Positions 37,928 through 46,984 are shown, counted from the stretch's first letter. The stretch is 64,000 bases of DNA from Chromatiaceae bacterium (GCA_024235395.1 JACKMK010000001.1:1674001-1738000); one strand, 5' to 3'. Notes: a model not told the origin generated them from the letters alone. Numbers and translations are program-made.

Positions 37928-38486
37928 TTGTTATCTCCCTTATTCGATATTTGCTTCCGATGAACTTGGAGCGAGGGTCAACGAGTTGCCGGTGGCTGCG
38001 AATGTCATCATTCAGCAGCGGTTCGACAGGGTTTGCTCGGTCATACGGCGCCGCACGCTATCGTCCATCGCTCGGGTTTTGTCAGACCTCGACACGACTG
38101 CCGGGAATCGTAATCAGATCCTGCACCCACCCGACTACGATGCGATCCCCCGATTTTTCAGTCTATGTCGATTGTTACGGAATTACCGGCGACATTTCTA
38201 CGGGAAAGGGGCGCAATCGGTGTATTCACAACATAGATTCCCCGGCGGGGGAAAGTTCAGGTGCGCCCCTTGCGCCGTGCCGTTGCATATCTCAGCGCGG
38301 ATATTGCGCGCTGCCTATGGCTTAGGCGTTCCTGACCGGCGCATCGTTGTCAGCCTATTTGACACATGAGCCACCAACCTCCCACCCGCATCACAATAAG
38401 CCTTTGAAAAAACTGATCAATATGCAATGCGGATCGAATATTGCCTGCCTTTCACGAGATATCAAAAAAACTGATAGTCAAATCTT
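37928..38486. other. Intergenic region, AT-richer
   Basis: About 560 bases between divergently transcribed secreted-protein genes. It is more AT-rich than its surroundings, especially at 38350-38486, and should hold both promoters. No riboswitch core or RNA gene is recognisable. Confidence 0.45.
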
Positions 38487-40463
38487 ATGAGATCTTCGAT
38501 GGTGTCACTGGGCCGGTTCTTTCTACTTTCCACTTCGCTCGCGCTGTCCACCTGGGCGACAACAGTCGGCGCTGCGCTGCTGACCTGGCAGGACCCGGGT
38601 GTCGATGACTGGTTCGACGGCACCAACTGGGATGCCGGCGGCGCCATTCCCACCGCGGTCGACGTGGCCCGGATACGAAATGGGGGCACCGCTGCGGCCA
38701 ACGCCTCCATCGAGGTCCAGACCCTGAATCTGGGTTCCACCGCGGACACCACCGCCGCCTCGGGCCATCTGGTGGTTTCTCCCGGCGACCTGACCGTGAA
38801 CGGCGACCTGCAGGTGGGCAACACCACCAGCCTCTCGGCCACCGGCACCAGCGCCCAGGGCGCCTTGAGTGTCGATGGCGCCATCGTCAGCGGCGCCACC
38901 GGGGTATTCCAGCTGGGATCGAATCGCGGGGCCGGCAGCACCGCCGAGGGCACGATCACGGCTGACTCCTTCACCGGAGACTACGACTTCTTCGCCGTTG
39001 GGCGCGACGATGCCGGCGGCTCGGGTACCGGTTCGATGACGCTGACCAATGCCCTGAACCTGACCCGGAACCTCACCTTCTTCGAGGTCGGCTTCACCTT
39101 TTTGGACGGAACGCAGGCCGATGGCCAGTTCAGCGCCGCCAGCGGTGACGTCACGGCGGGGCACGCATATGTAGGCGCTCACCTGGGCAGCGAAACATCC
39201 CCGGGTGATGTGAGCGGCATCGCCAGCCTGGGCAGCGGCAGCCTGAGTAGCGACCTGAGCGGCGCCTTCGCGGTGGGCCAGTTGCAGAACAACCACAGCG
39301 GCAACGCCCTTGGTGAACTGTCCCTCAACGGCGTGTCCGGCTATGGCGTCCATTCGGTGGGCGTTGCCGGCGGTGGCACCACCAGCGGCTCAAGCACGGG
39401 CACCCTGATCGTCGGCACGGGTGGCATAACGGGTGGCAACACCATGTCTATCGGCACAGCCGGCAATGGTACGGCGAATGCCACCGGCCTGGTGGAGGTG
39501 ACTGGCGGCAACGTGGTGCTCTCGTCCAATCTGAACATCGGCACCAATTCCGGCAGCTTGGACTCGGTTGCCGATGGTACCTTGCGGATCAGCAATGGCG
39601 ACCTGAACGTGGGCGGGCTGGTCACCGTGGGCCTGATATCGGGTGTCGCCGGGACCAAACAGGCCAATGCAAGTTTGCAGATGAGCAACGGTCAAATTTC
39701 AACTGGGCTGCTGCGCGTCGGCAACGTCGTGGGTGCGGGTTCAACCAACGCCAGCGCCACGTTCGACCATGTCAGCGGCCAGGTCGAGGCGTTGCAGGTC
39801 GGCGAATCCTTCAACCCCGCAGGCAACCCCAACGGACATGTCGAGCTGACCCATAGCGACCTGGATGCCAGAGAATTCGTCGCGATAGGTTTCAGCAGCA
39901 GCGGCACCGGGAACGGCTCCATGACGCTGACCGACAGCCGCCTGAATGTCGGCGTCGGCACCGATACCGGCGGCCTGTTCGGGCGGGTATTCGTTGGAGC
40001 CGCCCCCGGCGATATTGCGCTACTAGACCTGGAGCGTAGCCTGATCGATGCGGCAGGGGCCCTGACGATGGGCGATGGTGCACGCCTGAGCATGTCCATC
40101 GGGGGCGGCGTGCGTGTCGACGAATACGCAGCCATCGATGCGCAATCGGCGTTTCTCGGTGGTCAGCTTTTCATCGATTTCGATTTCACACCGATGCTCG
40201 ACAGCATGGTTTTCGACCTGATCGTTTCCGAGTCGATCGACGGAATCTTCGACGATTTCTACAGCGTCGACATCTCCGGCCTGGTTGCGGGTTACAGCGC
40301 CAGCACCGGGGTCGAGTTGATCAATGTCGGCGGCAGCCAGGTCGAAGCCTATCGGCTCCGAATCACGCGCGACGTACCGGAGCCCGGCTCGCTGTGGCTG
40401 ATGGCGATCGCACTGCTCGGCTACGCCCTGTATCCAATTTCTGGCCGTCGACTGGAAGTTTGA
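38487..40463 (+). CDS. PEP-CTERM protein with a repetitive beta-solenoid-like body
   Basis: A 658-residue exported protein. A signal peptide (LSTWATTVGAALL) is followed by about 550 residues rich in Gly, Ser, Thr, Asn and Asp. The body has recurring units of the type G-x-(L/M)-x-(L/V)-(S/T)-(N/D)-(G/A), such as GSMTLTNALNL, GSMTLTDSRLNV, GTLRISNGDLNV, consistent with a right-handed beta-helix. The C-terminus has VPEPGSLWLMAIALLG followed by GRRLEV, a canonical PEP-CTERM sorting signal. It should be processed by an exosortase and placed on the cell surface or in the extracellular matrix. It shares autotransporter-passenger-like character but has no translocator barrel. Confidence 0.82.
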   Translation: MRSSMVSLGRFFLLSTSLALSTWATTVGAALLTWQDPGVDDWFDGTNWDAGGAIPTAVDVARIRNGGTAAANASIEVQTLNLGSTADTTAASGHLVVSPGDLTVNGDLQVGNTTSLSATGTSAQGALSVDGAIVSGATGVFQLGSNRGAGSTAEGTITADSFTGDYDFFAVGRDDAGGSGTGSMTLTNALNLTRNLTFFEVGFTFLDGTQADGQFSAASGDVTAGHAYVGAHLGSETSPGDVSGIASLGSGSLSSDLSGAFAVGQLQNNHSGNALGELSLNGVSGYGVHSVGVAGGGTTSGSSTGTLIVGTGGITGGNTMSIGTAGNGTANATGLVEVTGGNVVLSSNLNIGTNSGSLDSVADGTLRISNGDLNVGGLVTVGLISGVAGTKQANASLQMSNGQISTGLLRVGNVVGAGSTNASATFDHVSGQVEALQVGESFNPAGNPNGHVELTHSDLDAREFVAIGFSSSGTGNGSMTLTDSRLNVGVGTDTGGLFGRVFVGAAPGDIALLDLERSLIDAAGALTMGDGARLSMSIGGGVRVDEYAAIDAQSAFLGGQLFIDFDFTPMLDSMVFDLIVSESIDGIFDDFYSVDISGLVAGYSASTGVELINVGGSQVEAYRLRITRDVPEPGSLWLMAIALLGYALYPISGRRLEV

Positions 40464-40853
40464 GCCCGGAAATCTGACCCTTTGGCGTGCTTCCACATCT
40501 GCAAGGCAGACGCGAGATATAACCCGCTCAACTAAAGTATGGGCTGGCCATGGACCCGATTGGCCACACGCAACAAGCACCGCCGCGAGAATCGAAGCGC
40601 CCCCCCCACACCCCTCTCGCATACGCCTATCCGTTCGGAGTCGACGGTGGGAGATCCGGATGGCGCGGATTTGTCGAGGAGTCGAGCTCGGGAACCGGGA
40701 TGCCGCATGCTCAGTTCATGCGTCCTGTGGCCTTGCAACATCCCCGCAAGCTATTGTTCGTTGCGCCCGACCCGCGTACCGCAGCATCATCGTCTTGGAC
40801 GCGGAAAGGCGCCGCGGTTGTTGCTGGGCTCGCCCCACGATGAGGAGGAAGCA
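40464..40853. other. Intergenic region
   Basis: About 390 bases with no convincing gene. The open frames that run through it continue into the GFA-family gene but have no recognisable sequence before its ATG. GAGGAGGAA at 40841-40850 is the ribosome-binding site of that gene. Confidence 0.45.
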
Positions 40854-41252
40854 ATGGCGATCCGGGGAGGCTGTCACTGTCAGGCCATTCGCTACGTCAT
40901 TGCACAGGAGACGCTACACGACGTAGCCAATTGCCATTGCAGCATCTGCAGACGTACCACCGGTGGTACTTTCGTGACCTGGGCAACGGTCCCGCTTGCG
41001 TCGTTCCGGTGGGAGAACGGCGTACCGACCGTGTACCGGCCGACTCCGCAATCCGAGCGGTATCTCTGTTCGTCCTGTGGTGCACAGCTCGCGATATATA
41101 CGCAGTTCGCGCCGACCACATTGGACGTGACGGTGGCGACTTTGGACCAGCCCGAACGGTTTGCACCGAACCGGAACATATGGGTGGGGAGTAAACTCGC
41201 CTGGGTGGTGCTTGAGCCGGAACTTCCGGCGGAAATCGAAGAGGTCTTGTAG
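40854..41252 (+). CDS. GFA-family (CENP-V/GFA zinc domain) protein
   Basis: A 132-residue protein of the GFA superfamily (glutathione-dependent formaldehyde-activating enzyme-like). Zinc-binding cysteines are in GGCHCQAIRY, NCHCSICRR and LCSSCGAQL, which is the complete family set. The ATG at 40854 has GAGGAGGAA just upstream. True Gfa activity is doubtful in many relatives; the domain may bind thiols or nucleic acid. It is a single-gene unit with no obvious operon partner. Confidence 0.85.
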   Translation: MAIRGGCHCQAIRYVIAQETLHDVANCHCSICRRTTGGTFVTWATVPLASFRWENGVPTVYRPTPQSERYLCSSCGAQLAIYTQFAPTTLDVTVATLDQPERFAPNRNIWVGSKLAWVVLEPELPAEIEEVL

Positions 41253-41518
41253 CCCGCGTACGCGAACAGCGTCGTGCGACTGCGAAATCCGTGCGCCCGG
41301 GTCGGCCGCTGCCCAGCGGACTTCGCGACGAGTGAAGCCACCCGTTGAGGCGGCTTTTCCTCTCTGAGGTCGGCCAAACCCGGACTACGGCAACCATTCA
41401 TGGAGGCGGCGCTGCACCCCGAAAGTGGACGAAGTTCTCGCAAGGACTGATTGCTACTTCCGACACCAAGCGATCAGACCAATAGATCCGATCGACCTGG
41501 TTCATTCGCCGTTCTCAG

Positions 41519-42145
41519 CTAGCTTGGCGCGCCGGTTTTGCGAAACCGTATACCAAAACCCGCTACGCCAATGAGGATCAGCGCCAGACTGGCAGGCGTC
41601 GGTACTGTCTGCAGGGACAAGCTGGCGAAAGAGACTATCGCGTCGTCTTCATAGATCATACTCAACTGACCGGCCGATGGATTGCCCAGCTCCGTCAGTA
41701 TGGAAGCCGATGAATAATAGTCGAGTAAATCAAACGTGATTGTTCCGTTGAAACCGCCAGCAAGACTTCTTATTTCCGTAGCGGCTCTGGCTCCCAGACC
41801 GACGATTTCAATCGTGTCAGAAACGACGCCGCCGGTTGTCTGAAGTGTCAATGTCAGCATCGCTGAGGCCAAGGTCCCCCCAATGACCTTGTCGGCGCTC
41901 GCGCCGAAATCAAAGATCCAAGCGGTATCATCGTTGTTGCCATCCCCTAGAAGGGTTGAACAACAAGAAAGCGGATCTTGCGTGATTACGAAGTCTCCAT
42001 TCGTGAGACTGTTGGTTGCGGTCGCAATAATCGGATCCGGGTTTGCACTGCCTGATGCTTCGGCATAAATGACCGTCGCGGACGACGACCCCATAGCCAA
42101 AACCCCAAGTATGAGTGCCGCGGCAAGATTCAATGTTCTCATCAA
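41519..42145 (-). CDS. Small PEP-CTERM-like secreted protein
   Basis: A 208-residue protein. A signal peptide (AAALILGVLAMGSSSA) precedes a beta-rich mature domain with one adjacent Cys pair (PLSCCSTLL). The C-terminus is VPTPASLALILIGVAG followed by FGIRFRK, a PEP-CTERM-type signal with Thr in place of Glu. The function is unknown. It is followed on the left by ordinary genes and on the right by a decayed transposase. Confidence 0.75.
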   Translation of the reverse strand: MMRTLNLAAALILGVLAMGSSSATVIYAEASGSANPDPIIATATNSLTNGDFVITQDPLSCCSTLLGDGNNDDTAWIFDFGASADKVIGGTLASAMLTLTLQTTGGVVSDTIEIVGLGARAATEIRSLAGGFNGTITFDLLDYYSSASILTELGNPSAGQLSMIYEDDAIVSFASLSLQTVPTPASLALILIGVAGFGIRFRKTGAPS

Positions 42146-42239
42146 ACTTCTCTAACGCTTGGCAAGCAATCTGGTGATGTGCCTATAAATGCATAGGCAT
42201 AGACCATGCCTGTCAAGAATTAGCGAATCGAATGAATGG

Positions 42240-42824
42240 CTTACTTTCCCAAAAAACCGAGCAATCTCCTGGGGATGTAAAGAAACTGGACTCTTGGCGT
42301 CATTGTCAAAGGCAGTTTCTGACCTTTCCCCAGCAGGGTAGCCATCGCATGCTGCGTGGCAAAGACATGCTCCACGCGACAACGGTGTTTTGAGCGCTGG
42401 CGATTGGCGCGCTGCTGAGACGCCGAGATCGGTCTGTTCGCCTGGCCCTTGGTGTGGATGTGGCTGCGGTAGCCGGCATCCTCGAGTGGCTGCCCGCAAG
42501 CACCGGACGACAGGCCGCATCGGTCCAGACATGCGCACCGGTGTTTGTCGGATCGAGCAGGGCATCGAACACCGTGTTGTCGGCCACCGACGCCGACGTG
42601 GCTTCAAAATGGCGAATCAGCTTGTGCTTACGGTCGATGCTGATGTGGTACTTGCAGCCACAATGGGTTTGTCCGTGATTCTTCGTCCAGCGCGCGCCCG
42701 GCACCTGGCCTTCTGGGGTCATGCCCAGGAAGCGGCAAAAGGAATGGCGGTCACGGATCTGGCATTCGGTCTGCTCGTCAGCCAGGTTATACGGGTGCTG
42801 CAAAACCAACCCCTTGAACATCAC
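42240..42824 (-). pseudogene. Degenerate IS5-family transposase
   Basis: Read on the minus strand, this stretch is a decayed relative of the intact IS5-family transposase at 48170-49207. It retains FKGLVLQHPYNLADEQTE, RDRHSFCRFLG, then HGQTHCGCKYHISIDRKHKL. The segment holding the first catalytic Asp has been deleted between PEGQVPGA and RWTKNHG. A frameshift follows the second Asp block (VWTDAACRP), and the C-terminal part continues in another frame. Terminal repeats are not recognisable. It cannot be active. Confidence 0.8.
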
Positions 42825-43126
42825 GAAAAAAGGGTCGGTGACCGATAGCGCCTTATCGTCCTGCCGGCCCCTTCGCATGCGAAGCGACAGATCCGCCGGA
42901 CACCGGCTGGGCATTCGTACTCGTCGCCTTCGGCGATGCAGTGAAAGGCGTTTCGACCAAACGGGCTTTGCCCCGTAACAACTTGAAACATTACGGATAC
43001 AAAGCGGCAATAGGGCGAAAAATCAGGGAAACACGTGGTTCCCAGAATAAAACCAACTGAAGAGAACGACTCCCTGTGAATCAAGTTCACTTCAATCACC
43101 TGGCAGCTTCAGAGAAGGAACCACTC

Positions 43127-43405
43127 ATGAACAAGGCACTACTCAAGACTGCGGTGTTTGCCACGATCGCCTCCTTTGCAGTGACCGGGGCAGTTTGGGC
43201 TCACCACCCTTCCGAAGACACGAACCCGAATTTTGATTTCGTAGATGAACAGATCAGTGAAATGCATATCGAGATCATCGATGAAATGCTGGAAGACGAC
43301 GACTCGATGATGAACTCGATGCGCAACACGGACGGCAGCTTGTCGCGATCTCGGAATCTCTCTGGTTCAGCCACATCATCAGGCCCGGCTGCAGGCCGCC
43401 GGTGA
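43127..43405 (+). CDS. Small exported acidic protein
   Basis: A 92-residue protein with a signal peptide (MNKALLKTAVFATIASFAVT, cleavage after VWA). A His-His start (HHPSEDTNPNFDFVDEQISE) is followed by a very acidic, Met-rich helix with DEMLEDDDSMMNSMRN. It is possibly a metal- or partner-binding periplasmic peptide. AAGGAACC lies six bases before the ATG at 43127. A good terminator follows at 43435, so it is a complete monocistronic unit. Family not recognised with certainty. Confidence 0.65.
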   Translation: MNKALLKTAVFATIASFAVTGAVWAHHPSEDTNPNFDFVDEQISEMHIEIIDEMLEDDDSMMNSMRNTDGSLSRSRNLSGSATSSGPAAGRR

Positions 43406-43434
43406 GATAATTGCCGGCCAGCGGCGATACAACT

Positions 43435-43467
43435 GAAAGCCCGGGCTTCCGCGGGCTTTCGGTTTTC
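43435..43467 (+). terminator. Rho-independent terminator
   Basis: Perfect 9-base arms GAAAGCCCG (43435-43443) and CGGGCTTTC (43452-43460) with an 8-base loop, followed by GGTTTTC. It lies about 30 bases after the small acidic protein gene. Confidence 0.8.
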
Positions 43468-43610
43468 ATGGCCCAGAACCAAATGCGCACAGGCCGCCGT
43501 ACTCAATCAGATCAAGCACTTCAGTTTCAGCGCAACCGAAATCCTACCGCGCGGCGCAGGCCCAGACCTGGCCCGATGCCCTCCTGGACGTAGCTCGGGC
43601 TATTCCAACC

Positions 43611-43848
43611 ACCGCGAAAACCGAAGAGAGTTCAATTCTCTCCCTGCGGACGTTTGACATCCAGATCTGCGCAACCCCTCGGTTTTCCCCGCAACTTCAC
43701 GCACCCATTTGACGCGCAGACCCCAGGACAACCCTCGAGTCACCGTCCCAGGCAAAGGTTCGGCCAGAAGTGTTGTCTGATGTGGTTTTGCTGCAGATTT
43801 CGCACAGTTGGAGCGGTGGCAATGAATGCTGTCGACGATTTCGCCGAC
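43611..43848 (+). repeat. ksgA-5' att-like repeat, copy 1 (X1-core1-Y1)
   Basis: X1 (43611-43733) is the right-end-like sequence, including CGAAGAGAGTTC. Core 1 (43734-43766) differs at three positions from the first 33 bases around the ksgA start at 52195-52227. Y1 (43767-43848) begins GAAGTGTTG and is shared with copies 2 and 3 but not with the true ksgA gene. X sequence upstream implies that a further, unrecognised element may lie to the left. Confidence 0.75.
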
Positions 43849-43948
43849 AAATGTCGGCAAACGAAATGAAGGCCGCAAGACAGCATGCCTGGATAACGTC
43901 GTTGACGACATCATGTCTGCGCTACGCGGGGATCTCGTGCTGCAATGG

Positions 43949-44506
43949 TTATTGTGCCCGCACCAGCAGCTCGTAGGGCATGTTTTTGCCGCACAGTTGC
44001 CAGCAGTTGATCGTGATGAAGTACTGCGCCGCGGGGCTGACTTCGAGTGGCACCGAAAGCGTCGTGTTGATCGTCGCACCGGGTTTCAGGACGATCGTTT
44101 CGGTGTCGTCGTAGACCTTGACCCGTGGATAGAACCCCGTCGTGTCGGTCTGCCGCAGTATGATTCTGACGTTCGCGGCAGATTCCGGGGCGACGAAGGT
44201 GAACATGTCGATGTCGCTGCCATCCTTGAGCCTGCCGGTCACCGTGGTGCCGAGTGTAATCCGGTTGGCCTCGCCTATCCGGTTGTTCGGCTCCGATTCT
44301 TCGCCATAGACCGCTACCTGCGTCGAGGTCACCAGCGGGCCGCCACCAGCACCGGTCTTCGCTTCGATGCAGTCGAGGATCTTGTTCAGGTCATCGAAGT
44401 TATCCCCGGTTTCGAGACGCTCACAGCGAGCCGAGTTGGCTGCGTGGCTGGTAGAAATCAGCACACCGAGCAGGCTCAGCGCCAGCCGGAAAAACTTTTG
44501 CTTCAT
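43949..44506 (-). CDS. Secreted PPC-like domain protein, partner of the TIR gene
   Basis: A 185-residue protein with a signal peptide (MKQKFFRLALSLLGVLISTS, cleavage near HAA). The mature part contains GEESEPNNRIGEANRITLGT and GSDIDMFTFVAPESAA, which is the pattern of bacterial pre-peptidase C-terminal (PPC) beta-sandwich domains. Cys pairs may form disulfides. The start at 44506 lies 16 bases after the TIR gene stop, so the two form an operon in cargo module 1. A periplasmic beta-sandwich protein paired with a TIR membrane protein could be a sensor or ligand-binding partner (inference). Confidence 0.7.
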   Translation of the reverse strand: MKQKFFRLALSLLGVLISTSHAANSARCERLETGDNFDDLNKILDCIEAKTGAGGGPLVTSTQVAVYGEESEPNNRIGEANRITLGTTVTGRLKDGSDIDMFTFVAPESAANVRIILRQTDTTGFYPRVKVYDDTETIVLKPGATINTTLSVPLEVSPAAQYFITINCWQLCGKNMPYELLVRAQ

Positions 44507-44522
44507 CGATTCCGCTCCTCGC

Positions 44523-45209
44523 TCACTGGAACAGGCAGGATGCCGGTGGGTTGGACGCCGCACAGGGGTCTGTTTCCTCAATTTGCGGGACCGCAGTGGG
44601 ACTGTCCTGCTGAAAAAGATAGCCGATCACGGCCAGTAAGAGCGTGAGCACAGCCAGCGCGGCCAATAGCGCACCCCGTGCGCGTGGCCCCATGCGTGCC
44701 GGCGCCGGTTCTGGCGTGTTCGCCTTACCAGCGGCCGCCACCGGCGATGCCAGGATGCTCTCCAACGCCCGGATCAGGCGTTGCATGTCGCTGGCGAAGT
44801 CCGGGTCGGCCCGGAGCGCGATCGCATTTCGGTATACGAGTGGATGCAGGGATTCGGGGAGGTTCTCACGCTTTGGCATCGCCGCGCCGCCGACGAGAAC
44901 GGGAATGACCGCGACATCCCGCTCGAGGCCCGCCTCCACCTCGATGCGCACGAAATCATCCGGGTCGAGCAGGCGCGAGCGGCCCTGCCCATCACGCGCA
45001 TGCTCCCAATCGGGGCCGATGACGACGAGTACTACATCGCAGGATCCGACCGCATCGGCGATGACTGCCCTGAAGTCCAGACCCAAACCGATCGAATCGA
45101 CGTCCTTGAACAGATCGTCGCGCGCGAAATGGGCCGCCAGGTGGTCGAACATCCGACCGCAAACGTCCGCGGCGTCCTGGCGGCGATACGAAATGAAGAT
45201 CCGACTCAT
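44523..45209 (-). CDS. TIR-domain protein with C-terminal membrane anchor
   Basis: A 228-residue protein. Residues 1-140 form a TIR domain: RIFISYRRQDAADVCGRMFD at the start, then VLVVIGPDWEHA, and FVRIEVEAGLERDVAVIPVLV containing the Glu expected in the catalytic alpha-C region. A proline/alanine linker leads to one transmembrane helix (ALLAALAVLTLLLAVIGYLF) and a short Cys-containing tail. Bacterial TIR domains commonly cleave NAD+ and act in antiphage abortive responses. TIR proteins with a single C-terminal membrane helix are also widespread without a known role. It leads a two-gene operon with the PPC-like protein. Confidence 0.82.
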   Translation of the reverse strand: MSRIFISYRRQDAADVCGRMFDHLAAHFARDDLFKDVDSIGLGLDFRAVIADAVGSCDVVLVVIGPDWEHARDGQGRSRLLDPDDFVRIEVEAGLERDVAVIPVLVGGAAMPKRENLPESLHPLVYRNAIALRADPDFASDMQRLIRALESILASPVAAAGKANTPEPAPARMGPRARGALLAALAVLTLLLAVIGYLFQQDSPTAVPQIEETDPCAASNPPASCLFQ

Positions 45210-45387
45210 TGCCCGGGACTATAGCGCAAATGCCATCATTTCCGCGGTTCGGATCCCGTGGCGCGAAAGATCAGGTCCAATATCGGGGCGCCATACTCAG
45301 AGGCCTTGAGGTCGGATTTGAAGTGTAGATTGTCGGCAGCAGACCAGTGGCAGGACGCCCTGGCTTCCCGGATGTCGAATCTCAACC

Positions 45388-45626
45388 GCTGCGAAAACCG
45401 AAGAGAGTTCGAATCTCTCCCTCGCATCCCTAACACCCTGATTTGCGCAACCCTTTGCTTTCAACCGCAACTTAACGCCTTCATTTCTCGTGTATTCACC
45501 AGGACAACCCCTTGAGCCACCGTCCCAGGAAAAGGTCCGGCCAGGAGTGTTGCCCGGCATGGTTTTTCTGCGGATTGCGCGGAGTTCGCGAGTCAGAGGA
45601 TCAAGCCCGTCGACGATTTCGGTGAC
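45388..45626 (+). repeat. ksgA-5' att-like repeat, copy 2 (X2-core2-Y2)
   Basis: X2 (45388-45510) contains GAGAGTTCGAATCTCTC and GCATCCCTAACACCCTGATT. Core 2 (45511-45543) differs from the ksgA core at one position. Y2 (45544-45626) aligns with Y1 and Y3 almost without gaps. The distance from GCGAAAA in X to the core is 120 bases, the same as in copy 1 and one less than in copy 4. It separates cargo modules 1 and 2. Confidence 0.8.
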
Positions 45627-45867
45627 TGGACTCCAATCGCAGACCGTCGTCAACCGAGAAACAGAGTGCTCGCACAGTCACTGCAGCTATTGAACTGAGC
45701 CTACTGCTCACCCTGATCGAGCCAAACAACGATGGCTACAGCGTCTGGAACAACTTCCAAGACCTCGGGCGGGATAAGCGATGGCTACCCAATGGTGGAA
45801 GCGCGGCTCTGGGTTAGCACCAGCTGGGTTAAACTCCTGCGCCAACGCCAATTCCCGGAGCCGCCCG

Positions 45868-46344
45868 TTGAAGTACATCTTCGCCATACTGCTCGTGATC
45901 GCATTGATGCTGGTGTATCAAATGCTCACCCGCAACAAGCAATCCGCCACGGCAAACGTCCAGCAGGGCCAGGCCTTTCTGGCAGAGAATGCCAAGGCCG
46001 AGGGTGTCGTCACCACTGCGTCCGGTCTGCAATACAAGGTACTGCAAACAGGCGATGGCAACGTATCTCCCGGGCCGAACGATCGCGTCAAGGTGCACTA
46101 TCACGGCACGCTAATCGATGGCACGGTTTTCGATAGCTCAGTGGACCGGGGAGAGCCGATCTCTTTTGGTTTGAACCAGGTCATCAAGGGCTGGACGGAA
46201 GGCCTGCAGCTGATGGTTGTCGGGCAGAAGAATCGCCTCTTCATCCCCAGTGACCTCGCCTACGGCGACCGCGGTGCAGGCGGCGTAATCGGCCCGGGCA
46301 GCACCCTGGTCTTCGATGTGGAACTACTCGGTATCAACGAGTAG
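45868..46344 (+). CDS. Membrane-anchored FKBP-type peptidyl-prolyl isomerase
   Basis: A 158-residue protein from a TTG start at 45868, with GGAG eight bases upstream. An N-terminal hydrophobic helix (YIFAILLVIALMLVYQML) is followed by a Mip/FklB-like domain: GLQYKVLQTGDG, VKVHYHGTLIDGTVFDSS, VIKGWTEGLQLM, IPSDLAYGDRGAG and GSTLVFDVELL. All active-site aromatic positions look intact. Facing the periplasm, it would assist folding of exported proteins. It is cargo of module 2, an unusual companion for a defence-like module, and may be a captured chromosomal gene. Confidence 0.85.
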   Translation: MKYIFAILLVIALMLVYQMLTRNKQSATANVQQGQAFLAENAKAEGVVTTASGLQYKVLQTGDGNVSPGPNDRVKVHYHGTLIDGTVFDSSVDRGEPISFGLNQVIKGWTEGLQLMVVGQKNRLFIPSDLAYGDRGAGGVIGPGSTLVFDVELLGINE

Positions 46345-46370
46345 GCCGAGCGCCATATTGACCCAGCGGG

Positions 46371-46538
46371 CAGCCGCCTTGTTTCGGAGACCTCCATGCA
46401 GCCGTATTTCGGCTTCCAGTGGTAGATCGTGTTTTCGACGACACTGTGGCGGCGGGCCAGGTCAGGCGCTGAGGCACCGGCCTGGTGCTCCTTCAGGATC
46501 GAAATGATCTGTTCCTCTATGTAGCGCTTGCGCTTCAT
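46371..46538 (-). pseudogene. Remnant of an IS3-family OrfA transposase
   Basis: The minus strand reads MKRKRYIEEQIISILKEHQ followed by ASAPDLARRHSVVENTIYHW, the N-terminal helix-turn-helix of an IS3-family OrfA (IS407-like). Similarity stops after about 56 codons (near EVSETRR), and the frame then runs antisense into the FKBP gene. No OrfB or terminal repeats are present. Confidence 0.75.
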
Positions 46539-46637
46539 CTAGGGGCCTCCTTGGGGCCCCTCAAATACAAGGCATTCCCACATCCCGCATGGCTCGGATT
46601 ACGGGGGTACCGTCAGATATAGAAACTTCGCTCTCGG

Positions 46638-46928
46638 TCAGACATTCACCGCCTCGCGCTCGATATAAGGCTTGAGTTCTGCCCGCAACGCCTTTTCGGT
46701 CACCAAATCAACGGCACAACCGAGTTCATCTTCCGAATAAAACTGCACGCCGAAGTAACGGGCCGAAGCAGCCGGCCCATCGAAGCCGACGACAATATTC
46801 ACGTCACTATCCAGCCGCGCTTCGTCCCGGGCGGTCGAGCCGAACAACGCGAGCCGCGTGACACCGTAGCGCTCGGCGAGCGCCGGTTTAGCCGCACTCA
46901 ACGCCTGTAAGACCTGCTGTCTGTTCAT
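46638..46928 (-). CDS. MNT-type minimal nucleotidyltransferase, HEPN partner absent
   Basis: A 96-residue protein of the minimal nucleotidyltransferase family (MntA/antitoxin type). The signature reads LALFGSTARDEARLDSDVNIVV; the second Asp of the canonical D-x-D pair is Asn, so nucleotidyl transfer may be impaired. These proteins usually pair with a HEPN toxin gene, which they AMPylate, but none is adjacent. The start at 46928 has GGAGGTGGCGAG upstream. It is part of cargo module 2. It may be an orphan antitoxin or a remnant of a HEPN-MNT pair. Confidence 0.78.
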   Translation of the reverse strand: MNRQQVLQALSAAKPALAERYGVTRLALFGSTARDEARLDSDVNIVVGFDGPAASARYFGVQFYSEDELGCAVDLVTEKALRAELKPYIEREAVNV

Positions 46929-46984
46929 CTCGCCACCTCCAATACCCAGCGTCCAGCACGTCACAATCACGAGTACCGCGCCAC

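Noticed and set aside
45391..45430. A complete tRNA gene
   Set aside because: Only a T-arm-like sequence is visible; no D-arm, anticodon arm or complementary acceptor strand can be found upstream.
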